Notes: generated from the sequence alone by a model not told the origin. A stretch of DNA of 64,000 bases from Apus apus (GCF_020740795.1 NC_067283.1:59179966-59243965); one strand, 5' to 3'. Positions 21,917 to 34,405 are shown, counted from the stretch's first letter. Program-made: numbers and translations.

Positions 21917-22626
21917 TTTTTAAATACTAGCAAAAAACTACGGAGCTCAGCATCTGACATCTTCGTGTAGAGGGTGACAGCCCCTCCTATTCTCCCCGAC
22001 CTGTTCTTCCTAAAGAGCTTTTACCCATCCATTTCCCATGCTCCAGTCATAGAGTCACCCCACCGTATCCCAGTGATGCCAGTAACATCATGCACGCGTC
22101 TGTAACTCCTCACGTTTGTTCCCCATGACGTGTGCATTTGTGTAGAGGCATTTAAGTTCAAAACAGTTAAAGCCACCTGAAAAGGAAAACACCACTTTTC
22201 ATTAAATTGCCAGTCTTGGAGGGAAAAAAATAATCACAAGCTTTTTGCTTTTGTTTTGTTTTGTTGGGTTTTGTTTGGTTTGTTGGTTTTGGTTTGGTGG
22301 GGCTTTTTTGTTCGTTTGTTTTGGTTGGTTGGGGGTTTGTTGGTTGGTTGGTTTGGTTTTTAACCCTCTACCAGCGATAGTTCAAGTGAAAATCTGCTGG
22401 TAGTTGTGAAAAACAAGATTGCACATAGATTTACTTTTATTTGAAAAAGAAAAAAAATCATATCTTAAGGGCTTTAATTGCTTTTCTGAAGCAGCACAAA
22501 AGAGTAAAAGAACAAGGAAATTCTAGGTGTAACGCGGGATAGCTGGGGAAAACCATATTATAAGCTGAACAAATTTTTACGGAAATAAACATTTTCTGTT
22601 ATGTTTACATCTCGTATTCCTTCTAG
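20686..22626. other. Unassigned stretch upstream of BRD9 exons; simple-sequence tracts
   Basis: Holds a pure A run at 21886-21913 and a G/T-only-like tract at about 22240-22362. No BRD9 exon was recognised here, although the BRD9 exon at 22627 must have an upstream partner if the gene is intact. Confidence 0.5.
22240..22362 (+). repeat. G/T-rich low-complexity tract
   Basis: More than 100 bases composed almost wholly of T and G (TTTGTTTTGTTTTG.., GGTTGGTTGGGGG..). It lies 265 bp upstream of a BRD9 exon, on the sense strand. Confidence 0.85.
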
Positions 22627-22738
22627 TTTACAAGAATTTGTGAAGGACACTGGAAATTACAGCAAGAAAATAGTAGATGATCTTCTGGACCATATCACTA
22701 GTGGAGATCATTCCAAAACTACTTATCAGCTAAAGCAG
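22627..22738 (+). CDS. BRD9: BRD9 exon a
   Basis: 112 nt. The acceptor is CTTCTAG and the donor CAG|gtgtgt. It carries one base of a split codon plus 37 codons, ending in ..TYQLKQ at phase 0. Confidence 0.9.
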
Positions 22739-25700
22739 GTGTGTACTTGATGTACATAAATGTCCCAAGTTCATCAAATCAAGAATCGACCTGTTTGTTT
22801 TTCAGTGTTGGATGAGATACTTTGTTTTCCACTGTCAGTTTAGACAGTGCAGGCTTAGCATGTAACCATGCGGTGAACCAAATTAAAACCTGAATTAATC
22901 AGCGGACAAGTAATATTTTTCTTTTCTCCAGATACATCAGTTCTCCAAAGGGGTTTACTGTGTGACTGCAGAAAGGAGGAGGCAGGTGCAACATAGCAAG
23001 GGGAGGAAGGGACCAACCAACAACTGAAGGATGATTGGGCAGCCCTGTCACTCAGTGTCATGACTTATGCATCTGCTGAGTTATATTGCAGAACAGAGAG
23101 AACTGGAGAAAAGATTAATATTGCTGTACAGGTATCTATTACCCAACAGTGGTAATTTTTAAATTCACATAGTATGTCTGAAGGAAAAACTTGTAACTTC
23201 CTTCCAAAAGCAGTTTACCTAGGAAATATCGTACTAAGACTGGAGAAGATATTTTTCTCAAAAGTTTGTATAATTCTAGTGGGAATATTTGCATTCTCAA
23301 GAAAAAACATACTACCAGGAACTGCTATTTTTTTTTTTTTTTTTCATGGTATCTTCACTCTGAAAACCACTCTCAGTTTGAAATAATTGTCTGCTGTTTA
23401 AAATAGTGGCATTCTGAATGGTTCAAGAATAAAAACGGGTGGAGGGGGAAGAGGGTAGGAGAAATGAGGTTATGCTAAATCTCTGCAGACTTGTAAGTAG
23501 AATAGGATGAGTAATGTTTTGGGAAAAGGAGACAATAGAATGAAAAATACGGGGGATCCTTCAGAATTTTCTGGATACTTATTTTCCAGTCCGTACTGGA
23601 AAAAAAATAATGTATTAAAAAGGAAGAAATATAAAAGATTACTTACAAAAAATCTTGAAAGTTCAAAACCAGTATTTTGAGTATTATTCTACATCTAGAA
23701 ATGTGTGTACAACACACAGAGCTTAGCTTTAAAATTAACATGTGCCTTTCCCTTTTTGCTACCTTGGACTATGAGTATTGTTCCAAATGAGAATTTTTGA
23801 ATACCTTTCAAATGGTCAGTGTCTAGTTGCACCTAGAAATGCTGTGCAGTTGTTACATGTGGATATCAACAGATTTTGTGCTATAAAATGTTGTTTCATT
23901 GATGATGTGCTATGGTGTTTTCTGTATGAGTATTTTGTGCTGCTACATTTGAGTAAGAATTAATATATATGAAAGTGCAACCTTAAATTATTTGGAATCA
24001 GAAGTTACTAAAGTAATGACCAAGATGCTACGCTTGAATAGAAAGTCTGTGGACAGAAGAAATAGTTGAAGGGAACTTAAAGATGAGCTAAAATGCATAA
24101 TACTAAAAAAATTCAAATCGGTAGCTGTTACATTGTAATTTCATTTACAGGTACATGAAAAAGCTGTCTCTAGCTTCATTTTGTGTGCAAAATTCAAGTC
24201 TACTTGAAATTGTACAAGAGAGAGGTCTTTCTCTTATGTCGAATAAAAGTAATTGTTAGTATTCTTTCTTTCCAGAGGCGAAACATCCCAGTAAAAATGC
24301 TGGATGAAGTTAAAGTAAGTTATGCTCGTACTCAGCCTGTTGTTTGTTTTTTTACTGGAAAAAGTGTTTTGGCATTTAAAGTAGAGAAAGCTCTATTCTC
24401 TGGGCTTCCAATTTCCTGATTTTAGGTTGTCCTGGTTAGTTCTATGTTATTTTCGTGAATGGTCACCCATTAGAGAAGAGCTAGTCTTAATTTTTTATGA
24501 AGGATCTATGCAAACATCATGAAACGTAATAGCATTCTGTGGTGGCCTAAGATCTAGTCACGGTAACCCAGTAAAATACACAAACTGAGATTATTATTAT
24601 CGTCGCAGATGATACTAAGTGGGGCAGGAGTGTTGATCTGCTTGAGGGAAGGAAGGCTAAGCAGCAGGATCTGAACAGGCTGGACTAAGGGGCCAAGGCC
24701 AGTTGTATGCCAGGTTTTGCACTTCGGTCACGACAACCACATGCAGTGCTACAGGCTTGGGGGAGAATTGCTGGAAAGCTGCCTGGTAGAACAAGACTTG
24801 GAGGTGCTGGCTGACAGCCAGCTTAACGTGAGCCAGCAGCATGTCCAGGTGGCCAAAAAGGCCAACAGCATCCTGGCTTGTATCAGAAATAGTGTGGGCA
24901 GCAAAGTGATTGTCCCCCTCTACTCAGCACTAGTGAGGCTGCAGCTTGAGTACTGTGTTCAGTTTTGGGTCTCTCGCTACAAGAAGGAATTTGAGGTGCT
25001 GGAGCATGTCCAAAGGACAACAAATCTGGTGAAGGGTTTAGAACACAAGTCTTACAAGGAACAGCTGAGGGAGCTGGGGTTGTTCAGTCTGAAGAAAAGG
25101 AGGCTGAGGGGAGACTTTATCGCTCTCTATAACTACCTGAAAGGAGGTTGTGGTGAGGCCGGTTGGTCTCTCAAGTAATCTGCAATCGGACAAGAGGATA
25201 TGGCCTCAGGTTGCGCCAGGGGAGGTTTAGATTGGGTACTAGGAAAAACGTCTTTACTGAGAGAGTGGTCAAGCACTGGAACACGCTGCCCAGGGAAGTG
25301 GTGGAGTCACCTTCCCTGGAGGTGATCAAGATATGGGTAGATGTGTCGCTTCAGGACATGGTTTAGTTTGCGTGGTGGTGTTGGGTTGATGGTTGGACTC
25401 AATGATCTTAGAGGTCTTTTCCAACCTTTACGATTCTGTGATTCTATGATTATTCTTAGGGAACATAAGCTGCAAAATGCTAAAATCTAAAATATGGTTT
25501 GGTTCTTTAGGTTGTGCCAGTTGTCATAAAAGAAGAACACAAGTTGCATAATACCTGTCTGGATTCTTCCAAACAGACTATGGTAAAAAGATTTGTTTGT
25601 AAGAAAAAAAAAAAAAAAGACTGTTGAGACATTCATTTTGTTTCAGTAGATGGATATGCATGCTCTGAGGCAGATGGTTAAAATTACAGCATCTAGAATA

Positions 25701-28700
25701 AGCTTTCAGTACTTAAAATGGCATCTCTGTCACAGTCTGTTTTGGTTAGTGACTGTTTGTCCTGTTGTTCTGTATTCTATAGTTTAAGTCAGCGTGCTTA
25801 ACTAAATCTCAGAGGCAGAAAGACCACTGTCTTTCTGATGATGTCTGTTAGAAAGTAGGGGTAAATAATGCATATCTTTTGCTTTCACAGCTGCTAATCA
25901 AATCTTTAGGTGGTACAGGTTTTATCTTGCAAAGTATTTGTGACAACAGAAGATAATGCACTGTATTCCATTGCATTTTATGTAAAAATTGTATTAATTA
26001 CATTATAGCAACTAATAAGGGATATTTAGAAAAGCATACGTTTTATGTTTTGTGGAAAGGTTTGTATTTCTCTAGAAGGTGACTGGTTAATGCGTGATAG
26101 TGATACGTTTCATTTTCATATTTCTGGAAGATAATATCTGCTTGCTTATTTATCTGCATGTCTTACTCTTGCTGAAATAGGCAACAAAAGAGAACTCTGA
26201 TAGAATGTTTTTTGAAGGTAAATGAGTTTTACTTTGATCTCTTACTTTTTGCCATTACATAGCAGTATTGCAAGAGGTATGAAAACAATGAAATTGTTGT
26301 AGTGCAGGCTGTATTTCATTATCTATACGTATAGAAAAATACTTGAGAGACCAGCTCCATCTGATACTGTATATGGGGAGGCCCACCCTACTGGTTTTAT
26401 TAGTCACATACTAAAAATTTTAATAAATCCAGTGTTGCATTGAGGAGGTGAGGGAAAAGGTGATCTGGGAGTGCTTTGTTATGGAGGATACTGATGATGC
26501 TTCGCCATCTGCCACAGTTCTGCCATGGGGCAGGGATGGGTTGAGCATGTAATTGAGTTGCAGAGGGTTTGGTAATGTTGGTTTCAACAGTCTGGGATGA
26601 TGAGAAGCAAGATACTTAGACTACCCTGCAAATCCCTTGCCATTCATATGACTGGACTGTCCTGGAACCGTGTTTGAGCTACGTGTGAGTTGCGCGTTAG
26701 CCAAGATAGTTATGGATGCTCCAGTCTTAAGTGCTGTGGTGCGCACTTTCAAGAGTATGGATTCATGCATTTACCTTAAACATTAAAAAGTTCCTATGAC
26801 AAGCTTGTCACTATTGCTAGTCTTTGTTTCTTGTGTTTTAATAGGTTGGAGAATCTGCTGGAGACAGTAGCACTTCTGATTTGGACTTTCTCTCTATGAA
26901 ACCATATTCAGATGTATCTCTTGATATTTCTATGTTAACTTCGCTAGGTGAGTAATTAAATATACAAGCCATCAATTACTGTTTATTTGTACCATTTAGG
27001 CAAATAAAAGCTGGATTTGCTAAGAATAAAAAAGTTTTCAAAAAGTAGTAATAAATCTAGATTTGATGTAGGTAAAAGTCTAGGGCTGGTAGAAGATAAA
27101 TGAAACATTGCTCTGTTTTTCCTTTGAGACATCCATGTGCTAGCCAAGCTAACTTTTCTTGTACCACTGAAGAAACTAAAGTATTTGTACCTCACAATTT
27201 TGATAGCCTTCCTTTTTTTTCATGTGGTCACAGTAACACAGGTTTTAAGAATCAGCATGGAGCTTTGGCTCAGAAATATTATTGCTTCATATGTTGTCTT
27301 TTGAAATAACTTGGGAGGTAGGTAAGTATGTGAAGCTAAATCATTTTGGGACCGCTTGGCTTGTCCCAAAAAAATCAGAAGAAACTTCAGGTGTTGCAAA
27401 GAATTTTTAGAGTCAAATAAGGCAATTCTATAAAGGTATCAGGGTGTTGTTTCAAGTACACATCTTTGATAAGTATCCTTCTTTATATACTACAAGAAGT
27501 AACGTTCCCATTTCTGCAGGCTGCTCAAATGTCAAATGTATCAAAAATATCATCACCAAAAAAACCACAAAATACTGCTTTGTGATTTAATTCAGAATGT
27601 GAAAGGTGCCAAACAATCTGTTATAAAACATAACCTAGGTAAATGAAAGCTTAAAGAAAAAAAAAATTTCTACAGATTTGTCCTACAGATGTACTATTCT
27701 TTGAAAGCCTTCAGAGGAAAGAACAGCGAATGTTGGCACATACTTCCTGTTCTTTCCAGTTTTGCAGTTTTATGTGGCTTACTATAAAATCAGTGTAGCT
27801 GGAGAAGATAACTGTTAGGGATTTCTTCACCTCCGTAAATTACATATTCTGTTTGAACTGTGTTTTAAGTTAGATATTTAAGTAATCCTTCTACTGGATT
27901 CCTCTCCTTTTGCTGCAAAATAAATGCATTATTTCATGTCTGAAGTTTAACAGATGAGGAAGACAATTTAAGTTCAGATCTGCAGCTATTGCCTTTCAGA
28001 AGTGCAAAGGAAAATGCAAGGTTGAGGTCTTTTGTGTAGTAGACAGCACGTGTGTGAATTTATTTTAGAATTTTTTTATAGTGGCTTGATAATTCATTAA
28101 TCAATCTGCTAATTGCTAAGTATGGGGTTTGGTTGCTAACTGGTGGCCCTTAGGGAAAGTGAAGAAGGAGCTTGATCATGATGATAACGATTTACATCTG
28201 GATGAAACAACTAAGCTGCTGCAGGACCTTCATGAAGCTCAGGCTGACAGAGTGGGATCCCGGCCATCATCCAATCTGAGTTCCCTCTCCAATACCTCTG
28301 AAAGAGACCAACATCATCTTGGTAAAGTTACCTGTGTCGCTGAAGTTGCAGTACGGCTGCTCTAATTGAAAATAGTTAAAACTTAGTTTTTAATTTACAT
28401 AAATCTTTGTGTGAAACTGCTCTTATAAAACAGTGTACTGACTACAGGATCATGATTTAATTTTCAAACATGCATAGGAAAGGTAACTAAGATGATACAC
28501 TTTTGGCCTGTGGGATTATGGACACTAATTGTAGATACTTTTTTATTAGACGTAATTGTGAAGTAAATCGACACTGACTGGCACTGACTATATGCACTCA
28601 CATTTTATGCCCTTAGAAATACTAGGGAGCACACAATGTTTATTTTACTTTGCCATAGTTGTATGCAGCAAGTAGCAGGTGGGATTCTACAACAGCCTTC

Positions 28701-29139
28701 CATTGTCAACTGTGAAATTCAGTGATAAGACAGGATGATAGGTTACCATAACACTTAGCAGTTTGGTGCCATGTCTGAGAAGGTAGGAGATGCTGGTTGG
28801 GTGATACTCAATTACAGTTTATACAACTTTTCAACTCAGAGTAACAGAATAATGAGTTGCTTTTTCAAAAAGGATCTAAATTAGTGAAGAATCTTGTAAT
28901 TTCTTTTTTTACATATCCTGGTTAAATAGCTTGTAAATGTCTGTATTGCTTTAAAAGTCTGATACATAGGTATCTCTCTATTATTTTGCTATGCTTTTAA
29001 AGGCTTTGATTTTTATTTTTTTTTTCTATATTCTACAGGAAGCCCTTCTCATCTAAGTGTTGGAGAACAACAAGACATGGCTCACGATCCCTATGAATTT
29101 CTTCAGTCTCCAGAAACCTCAAATGCCACTACTAACTAA
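22627..29139 (+). CDS. BRD9: BRD9, 3' half (C-terminal coding exons)
   Basis: Five exons splice in frame with consensus AG/GT sites: 22627-22738, 24276-24314, 26845-26947, 28154-28321 and 29039-29139 (TAA at 29137-29139). The product segment begins [20 protein letters not shown]. It continues through the [11 protein letters not shown] junction and the [23 protein letters not shown] block, and ends [17 protein letters not shown]. This is the C-terminal region of vertebrate BRD9, the bromodomain subunit of the non-canonical BAF (SWI/SNF) chromatin remodeller. The order and spacing of blocks follow my memory of the human protein, with conservative substitutions. It is not BRD7, whose C-terminus differs. 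The bromodomain and everything N-terminal are not found in the 22.6 kb upstream. Either an intron extends beyond the window or this is a truncated copy. No stop or frameshift interrupts the exons present, so decay is not evident. Confidence 0.93.
24276..24314 (+). CDS. BRD9: BRD9 exon b (13-codon micro-exon)
   Basis: 39 nt, with acceptor TTTCCAG and donor AAA|gtaagt. It encodes [13 protein letters not shown] and is phase 0 at both ends. Confidence 0.9.
24602..25452 (+). mobile_element. CR1 LINE in BRD9 intron
   Basis: Sense-oriented, 5'-truncated CR1. It starts at the RT active-site region (..GCAGATGATACTAAG.., encoding ADDTK), retains a 153-codon open stretch of ORF2 at 24717-25178 and the C-terminal part at 25163-25366, and ends in CTTTTCCAACCTTTACGATTCTGTGATTCTATGAT. 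It sits between BRD9 exon b and the candidate cassette exon. Confidence 0.92.
25511..25582 (+). CDS. BRD9: Candidate BRD9 cassette exon
   Basis: 72 nt (24 codons) lie between TTCTTTAG and GTAAAAAG. They are open in the BRD9 frame and phase 0 at both ends, so inclusion or skipping both keep the frame between exons b and c. The peptide ([20 protein letters not shown], then KQTM) is absent from the human BRD9 I remember. It looks exon-like but has no transcript support here. Confidence 0.5.
26845..26947 (+). CDS. BRD9: BRD9 exon c
   Basis: 103 nt, with acceptor TTTTAATAG and donor CTAG|gtgagt. It encodes [20 protein letters not shown] through ..ISMLTSL plus the first base of a Gly codon (phase 1). 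Confidence 0.9.
28154..28321 (+). CDS. BRD9: BRD9 exon d
   Basis: 168 nt, with acceptor CCCTTAG and donor CTTG|gtaaag. It completes the Gly codon and encodes the most conserved block, [47 protein letters not shown], ending at phase 1. Confidence 0.93.
29039..29139 (+). CDS. BRD9: BRD9 terminal coding exon
   Basis: The acceptor is a long T tract followed by CTACAG. The exon encodes [20 protein letters not shown] and [13 protein letters not shown], then TAA. Confidence 0.93.
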
Positions 29140-29985
29140 TCTGTATATATTTTGTATTTAAATTGTAATATGTTTTTCTAAAGTTTTTGTCCATGGCAGA
29201 AACCTAAGTTTTTCCCCCTTTTCTGTGAGGTTGCCTATCTATTATTATCATATATGCTGGATTAAACAAAAGAAAAATACCTAGTTAGTACATCATTTTG
29301 TTAGCCATGTACCAAAACCTGCTCCTGATTTGTTTATTGAAGGAGGTTGCTGTATACTCGTCTGTAAATCTTGAGTGAAAAGCAACAAATTATGTGTTAA
29401 AAACCCCTGTTATTTTATAGAAACTAAACCTGATAATTTTCCCGGTGTCATGGCAGCAGTCATGAAATGTTTCTAGTAAAATTATCTACCAAACATCTTC
29501 ATGGAGGAATATTTCATTTCAGCACTGACAGAATTGCATGAATTGTCATCATTATTATGTTTCTCATCTCCTAACCCTAATTATCTGTAGGAGTTCAGTC
29601 CTAAATCCATATTGTTAAATCTTTTTTTTAATCACTCTAGAGAATACTTACTTTGAGAGTAACGGTATTCTGTACTTGCATTGAAGTGCTCATTGCAAGA
29701 ATTCTACCCTGGATCTAAAAAAGATTAATGTTTTTGTGATCCCTTGTGTCATGAAACACGAACAAAATACGATTCTTAATATTTTAAATTTGGCATATAT
29801 ATTTACTTGGGTGGGAAAAATACTGGATAAGGTGTGCTTTTCAGTAATTTTATAGTAAAACTTCTATAATTTAGTACTGATGTAACGGAGGGGTTTTATA
29901 CCATTGGTATGTGCAAGCTGGACAAATGTCATGAATTTACAGTATTTTGTAAATACTAATAAAAATACAAAAGCACTTTTGATGT
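29140..29985 (+). other. BRD9: BRD9 3' untranslated region
   Basis: AT-rich sequence contiguous with the stop codon, ending about 20 nt after an AATAAA signal. A second AATAAA at 30173-30178 offers an alternative, longer 3' end. Confidence 0.7.
29958..29963 (+). terminator. Polyadenylation signal AATAAA
   Basis: The first strong AATAAA after the BRD9 stop codon, in sense orientation and followed by a T/G-rich segment (GATGTTTGCAAATGTCTTGTTCTTG) as expected for a cleavage site. Confidence 0.65.
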
Positions 29986-30282
29986 TTGCAAATGTCTTGT
30001 TCTTGCTTCCTCATGGACACTCATTTCAGACACAAAGTCTGAAATACTAGATTTTTTTTGTCTGAATTTTTGTGTTGCTTCAAAAGATAAACTTCATCAT
30101 GCCATATGTAGCTGTAAACAAATTTCTAGGAAGCGACACAGAAGTCTGTCAGATAACTGCTATCAGAGTCTTAATAAAATCTAAATAGAGTGATCTGTTT
30201 GCACAAACTAGGTATTTGTGGTCTGGGCTGTTTCCTCTGCCTTCCCCCTCTGAGATGCCTGTTCCTGGCCCCTCTGATGTAT

Positions 30283-30605
30283 CACAGAATGGTAGAGGTT
30301 GGAAGGGACCTCTGGAGATGATCTAGTCCAAGCCAGTCCCCGCTAAAGCAGGTTCACTTAGAGCAGGTAGCACTTAGAGCAGGATCGTGTCCAAGCGAGT
30401 TTTGAACGTCTCCAGAGAAGGAGACTTCACAGTCTCCCTGGGCAGCTTGTTCCTGTGCTTTGTCACCCTCAGTAAAGAAGTTTTTCTTCATGTTTAGATT
30501 GAACACTTCCTGTGTTCCAGTTTGTGCCCATTGTTCCTTGTCCTGTCACTGGGCATCACTGGAAAAGTCTGGCCCCATCCTTCTGACCCTTGCCCTGTAG
30601 ATAAT
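30283..30605 (-). mobile_element. CR1 LINE 3' fragment
   Basis: Begins with the reverse complement of a CR1 tail (TCACAGAATGGTAGAGGTTGGAAGGGACC) and continues into ORF2 C-terminal sequence (GGGCAGCTTGTTCCTGTGC..TGTGTTCCAGTTTGTGCCCATTG). Confidence 0.88.
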
Positions 30606-30627
30606 TATAAGTACTAATTGCAGAATC

Positions 30628-32110
30628 ACACAGAATCACAGAATCGAACAATCATCATAGTTGGAAAATACCTCTAAGATCACCAAATCCAATCATCCAG
30701 GCATGGGAAAGAAAAAAAAAACCCAAACAACGAAACACCCCACAAAGCCAACAACGTAAGATTCCTTCTGTCTTCTGCATGCTAAACAGGCCCAGCCTTT
30801 CCTTACAAGAGAGATGCTCCGGTCCCCTTGTTTTCTTTGTAGCCCTCCGTTGGACTCTTTCCAGTAGTTCCTAGTCTTTCTTGAACTGAGGAGACCAGAG
30901 CCGGACACAGTACTTGAGATGTGACCTCCCCAGAGCTGAGCAGAGGGGGAGGATAACCTCCCTTGACCTGCTGGCCACCCTCTTAATGCACCCCAGGATG
31001 CCATTGGCTTTCTTGGCACACTGCTGGCCTGTAGTCATCCTGTTGTCCACCAGGACTCCCAGGTCCTTCTCCCACAGAGCTGCTTTCCAGCAGGAGAACC
31101 TCTAACCTGTACTGGTGCCTGGGGTTATTCCTACCCAGGTGCGGGACCCTACACTTGCCCTTGATGAACTTCATTAGGTTCCTCTCTGCCCAGCACTCTG
31201 GATGGCAGCACAGGCTTCTGGTATATCAACCACTCCTCCCAGTTGGGTATCACCAGCAAACCTGCTGAGGGTACACTCTCATCCTTCATCCAGGTCACTG
31301 ATTAGTATGTTGAACAGGATAGGACCCAGTACTGACTCCTGGGTGACACCACTAGTTAAAGGCCTCCAAATAGACTCCGTGCCACAGATCGCAACTGTCT
31401 GAGCTCTGCCTTCCAGCCAGTCCTCAGTCCACCTATCTAACCCATGCTTCTTAAGTTTCCCTATGAGGATTCTGTGGGAGACTGTGTCAAAAGCCATGCT
31501 GAAGTCAACGTAGACAACATCCACTGCTCTCCCCTCATCTACACAGCTACTCATGCCATCATAGAAGGCTAGCAGATTGGCCAAGCGTAATTTCCCCTTG
31601 GTGAATCCATGCTGACTACTCCTCATAATCTTCTTTTCCTCTACGTGTTTGGAGATGACGCCCAGAACTAGTCGTTCCATGACTCTACCAGGGATGGAGA
31701 TGAGGCTCGCTGCCTATCGTTTCCTGGGTCTTCCTTCTTACCCTTTTTGAAGACTGGGGTGACACTGGCTTTCCTCCAGTCTTCAGGCACCTCATCTGAT
31801 CTCCAGGACCTTTCAAAGATGATGGAGAGTGGCCCAGCAATGACTTCTGCCAGCTCCTTCAGCACTTGCAGGTGTATCCCATCCAGATCCATGGACTTGC
31901 CAATATTCAGTTTACTTAACTGATCTCTAACTTGATCCTTCTCAGTCAAGGGAAAGTCTTGCTTCGTATAGACCTTCTCTGCTACCTCCAAAGTCTGCGA
32001 CTCCTGAGGGCTGGCCTGAATGGTAAAGACTGAAGCACAGAAGGCATTCAGTAACTCCACCTTCTCTGCATCCTATGTCACCAGGGCACCTGCCTCATTC
32101 GACAGCACAC
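30628..32110 (-). mobile_element. CR1 LINE, ORF2 reverse-transcriptase part, long fragment
   Basis: A 1.5-kb reverse-oriented CR1. On the - strand, open stretches at 32060-31668 and 31680-31279 (130 and 133 codons) carry RT landmarks: [77 protein letters not shown] and [14 protein letters not shown]. The two frames are offset and the YADD region is degraded, so it is inactive. An A/C-rich tract (about 30710-30755) interrupts its 3' end. Confidence 0.9.
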
Positions 32111-33714
32111 CCTGCACAACATATGGACGATATGGATTTCACCACTTGTTGGGTACCAAACTGTCTCAGTGGTTACACTCAAAAGAGTTGTGTTCAACAG
32201 CTCGATGTCCAGATGGAGACCAGTGATAGATCATGAGACCTACGCTTCTCCACCCCCAAAAAAACCCAAAAAGAAACTCTGCAGCATGACCTTCACACTG
32301 CCAGTATATCATTCTTGTTTCTTGCCTAAATACAGAACCGAGTGAGTATCTTAGCTACATCAGCTGCCTTTGGTGTGTCTTGTTTTTGCTGCTCAGGTGA
32401 AAAGTTTTGGTCACGCAGAAAAATTTCTGGCTAATAGTGCTAATTATCTGTGACAACATTTAAAATGTTGGAGTGAATTTTTAATCCTGCAAGCTCTTTG
32501 ATTATCTAGTTTTTCAGGGTGCATACGTTGTATTGGTCCAGAAAAGCTAGGATGGTCCAGCCAGAATGGGCAGGATGAGAACAGGCTGAGGTCATAGCAG
32601 AGCCAAGATACTCATTGCTTGAATTATTGAGAGATTATTGTTATTTTTGAGTATATAGCAAACATATTCCAAAGCGCAAATGTGTAATTTTGTGTAATTT
32701 TTTGAACCTGGACCAGGTATTCCATGTAAAACAACTTCAGGGAAAATTTTGGAGGGTCAAATTAAATGTAAGTACTATGATATCATTGTTTTTTGTGTAG
32801 TAATAGAGGCTCAGGTTTAAAATTAACATTCAGGTTACCATTCAGATACCAGTCCCATCCTAAAGAAATGCCCAACCTTCACCGTTATGTTACTAGAAGT
32901 AACCTGTGCCTGCCTTAAAGTAACGTATTGATTCTAGGCTTGGTTTGTGAAAAAATGTTACAGCAACACATGAATCAAGGGAGAGATGAACTCCACAAAC
33001 AGCATCTTTTGAAACCAAGAGGACTGTGTTTTACAAGCAGATGAATTTGATCACATCTTCATGTTTCTATTTGGTATTTTAAAATTAATTCTTGGTTTGC
33101 AATAACCCCAGAGGAAAATATGTTAAGTAAAATAAACCCATTTATTCTGATATACATAATAAAAGCACTGTCAAGTGTGTAAACATACCCCGTCACTTCA
33201 GCCTCTGGATAGCTGAATATATCTAATCAAGTATTACAGTTTTGTTAGATTTTTCATACAAAATAAGAAAGTGTTTCAACTTTTTATTAGAAACCGTCTT
33301 GAGGACAATTCTTATTAAGTCTGATGATTAATAGGCTTACATAGACTCTCGTTTTTACCAATTCTACACAGTTTGTATAAGAGATTAAAATTAATTTCTG
33401 TTTTCTTGTATAGGGTTTCTTTTACCTGTGAAAAAGAGCACTGCAGGAGTTTCCAAAGCCAGAGAAACAATTCCTGCAGACAAAAGCAGTATCTGAACTG
33501 GGTAACTGGGTTCAGTGTTTTCTGTATAAGCCCAAATGCTTTCTATGACAGCACAATGTGAACTGAGCATAGCTTGAATGGACAGCTTAAAGGACAGGAT
33601 CCTGATCTGTTGCATGACCAGCACTAAAATATTTGGTGTAATAGCAGCATCACTACTTATTTTTAAAAAGCAATTACTGAACGGACCTGCAGTCCACGAA
33701 GGGTGCTAGTGTAT
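32111..33714. other. Unassigned 1.6-kb stretch
   Basis: No exon, repeat family or RNA gene recognised. Confidence 0.5.
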
Positions 33715-34405
33715 CTCTCTGCAGAGCTCCATTCTAGCCTGTGGGCTTCCAGTGCAGATCAAGACTTTGCATTTCCCCTTGTTGAACTTCACGTGGTTCC
33801 ACTCTGCCCAGTTATCCAGTCTGTCAAGGTCACTCTGAATGGCAGCACGTCCATCTGGTCTATCACTTACTCCTCACAGTTTTGTAACATTGGTCTCCGG
33901 CTTTCCTAACCCCATCCCTGCATGATCAGCCAGCATCTCTATGCTCCTCCTGGGTCATCTGCCCCTACTTCCGCCTCCTGTACATTTCTGTTTTTTCTGA
34001 ATACTTTCAGGAACTCCTTGCTCAGCTATGCAGGCCTTCTGCTACCTTTACTTGATGTTGTACTTGTCGGGATGGGCCATTCTTGACTTTGGAGGAGGTG
34101 ATCGTTGAATATCAGCCAGCTCTCCTGGATCTCCCTCCTCCCTTTTCTCTAGGGATTCTTTCAAGGTGATCTCTGAAGAGGCCTGTTCTCCTGAAATCCA
34201 GGCCTGTTGGTCCTGCTTTTTGCCCTGCTACCTCCTCTCAGTGTCTTGAACTCCACCATCTCATGCTCACAGCAGCCAAACTAACAGGTCCAGCAGAGCA
34301 CCTTTGCTTGATAGCCTCTTCAACACCTGTGTTAGGAAGCTGTTGTCAGTGCAGTGCAGGAATCTCCTAGGTTGCTTGTGCCCTGCTCTGTTGTTCTTCT
34401 AGTGC
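33715..34405 (-). mobile_element. CR1 LINE, RT fragment joined to endonuclease-linker fragment
   Basis: 33740-33905 matches reverse-complemented CR1 sequence (CTTGTTGAACTTCACGTGGTTCCACTCTGCCCAG). 33905-34405 matches the region between endonuclease and RT (GGTCCAGCAGAGCACCT.., GGTTGCTTGTGCCCTGCTCTGTTG). The middle of RT is absent between them, so an internal deletion or two adjacent copies is implied. Confidence 0.7.

Noticed and set aside
26182..26216. Possible further BRD9 mini-exon after AATAG
   Set aside because: It contains an in-frame stop in the BRD9 phase and would break the protein.
31279..32060. Reverse-transcriptase ORFs considered as a host or ERV gene
   Set aside because: Motif order and the adjoining tail identify them as CR1 LINE ORF2. 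Frames are offset and inactive.
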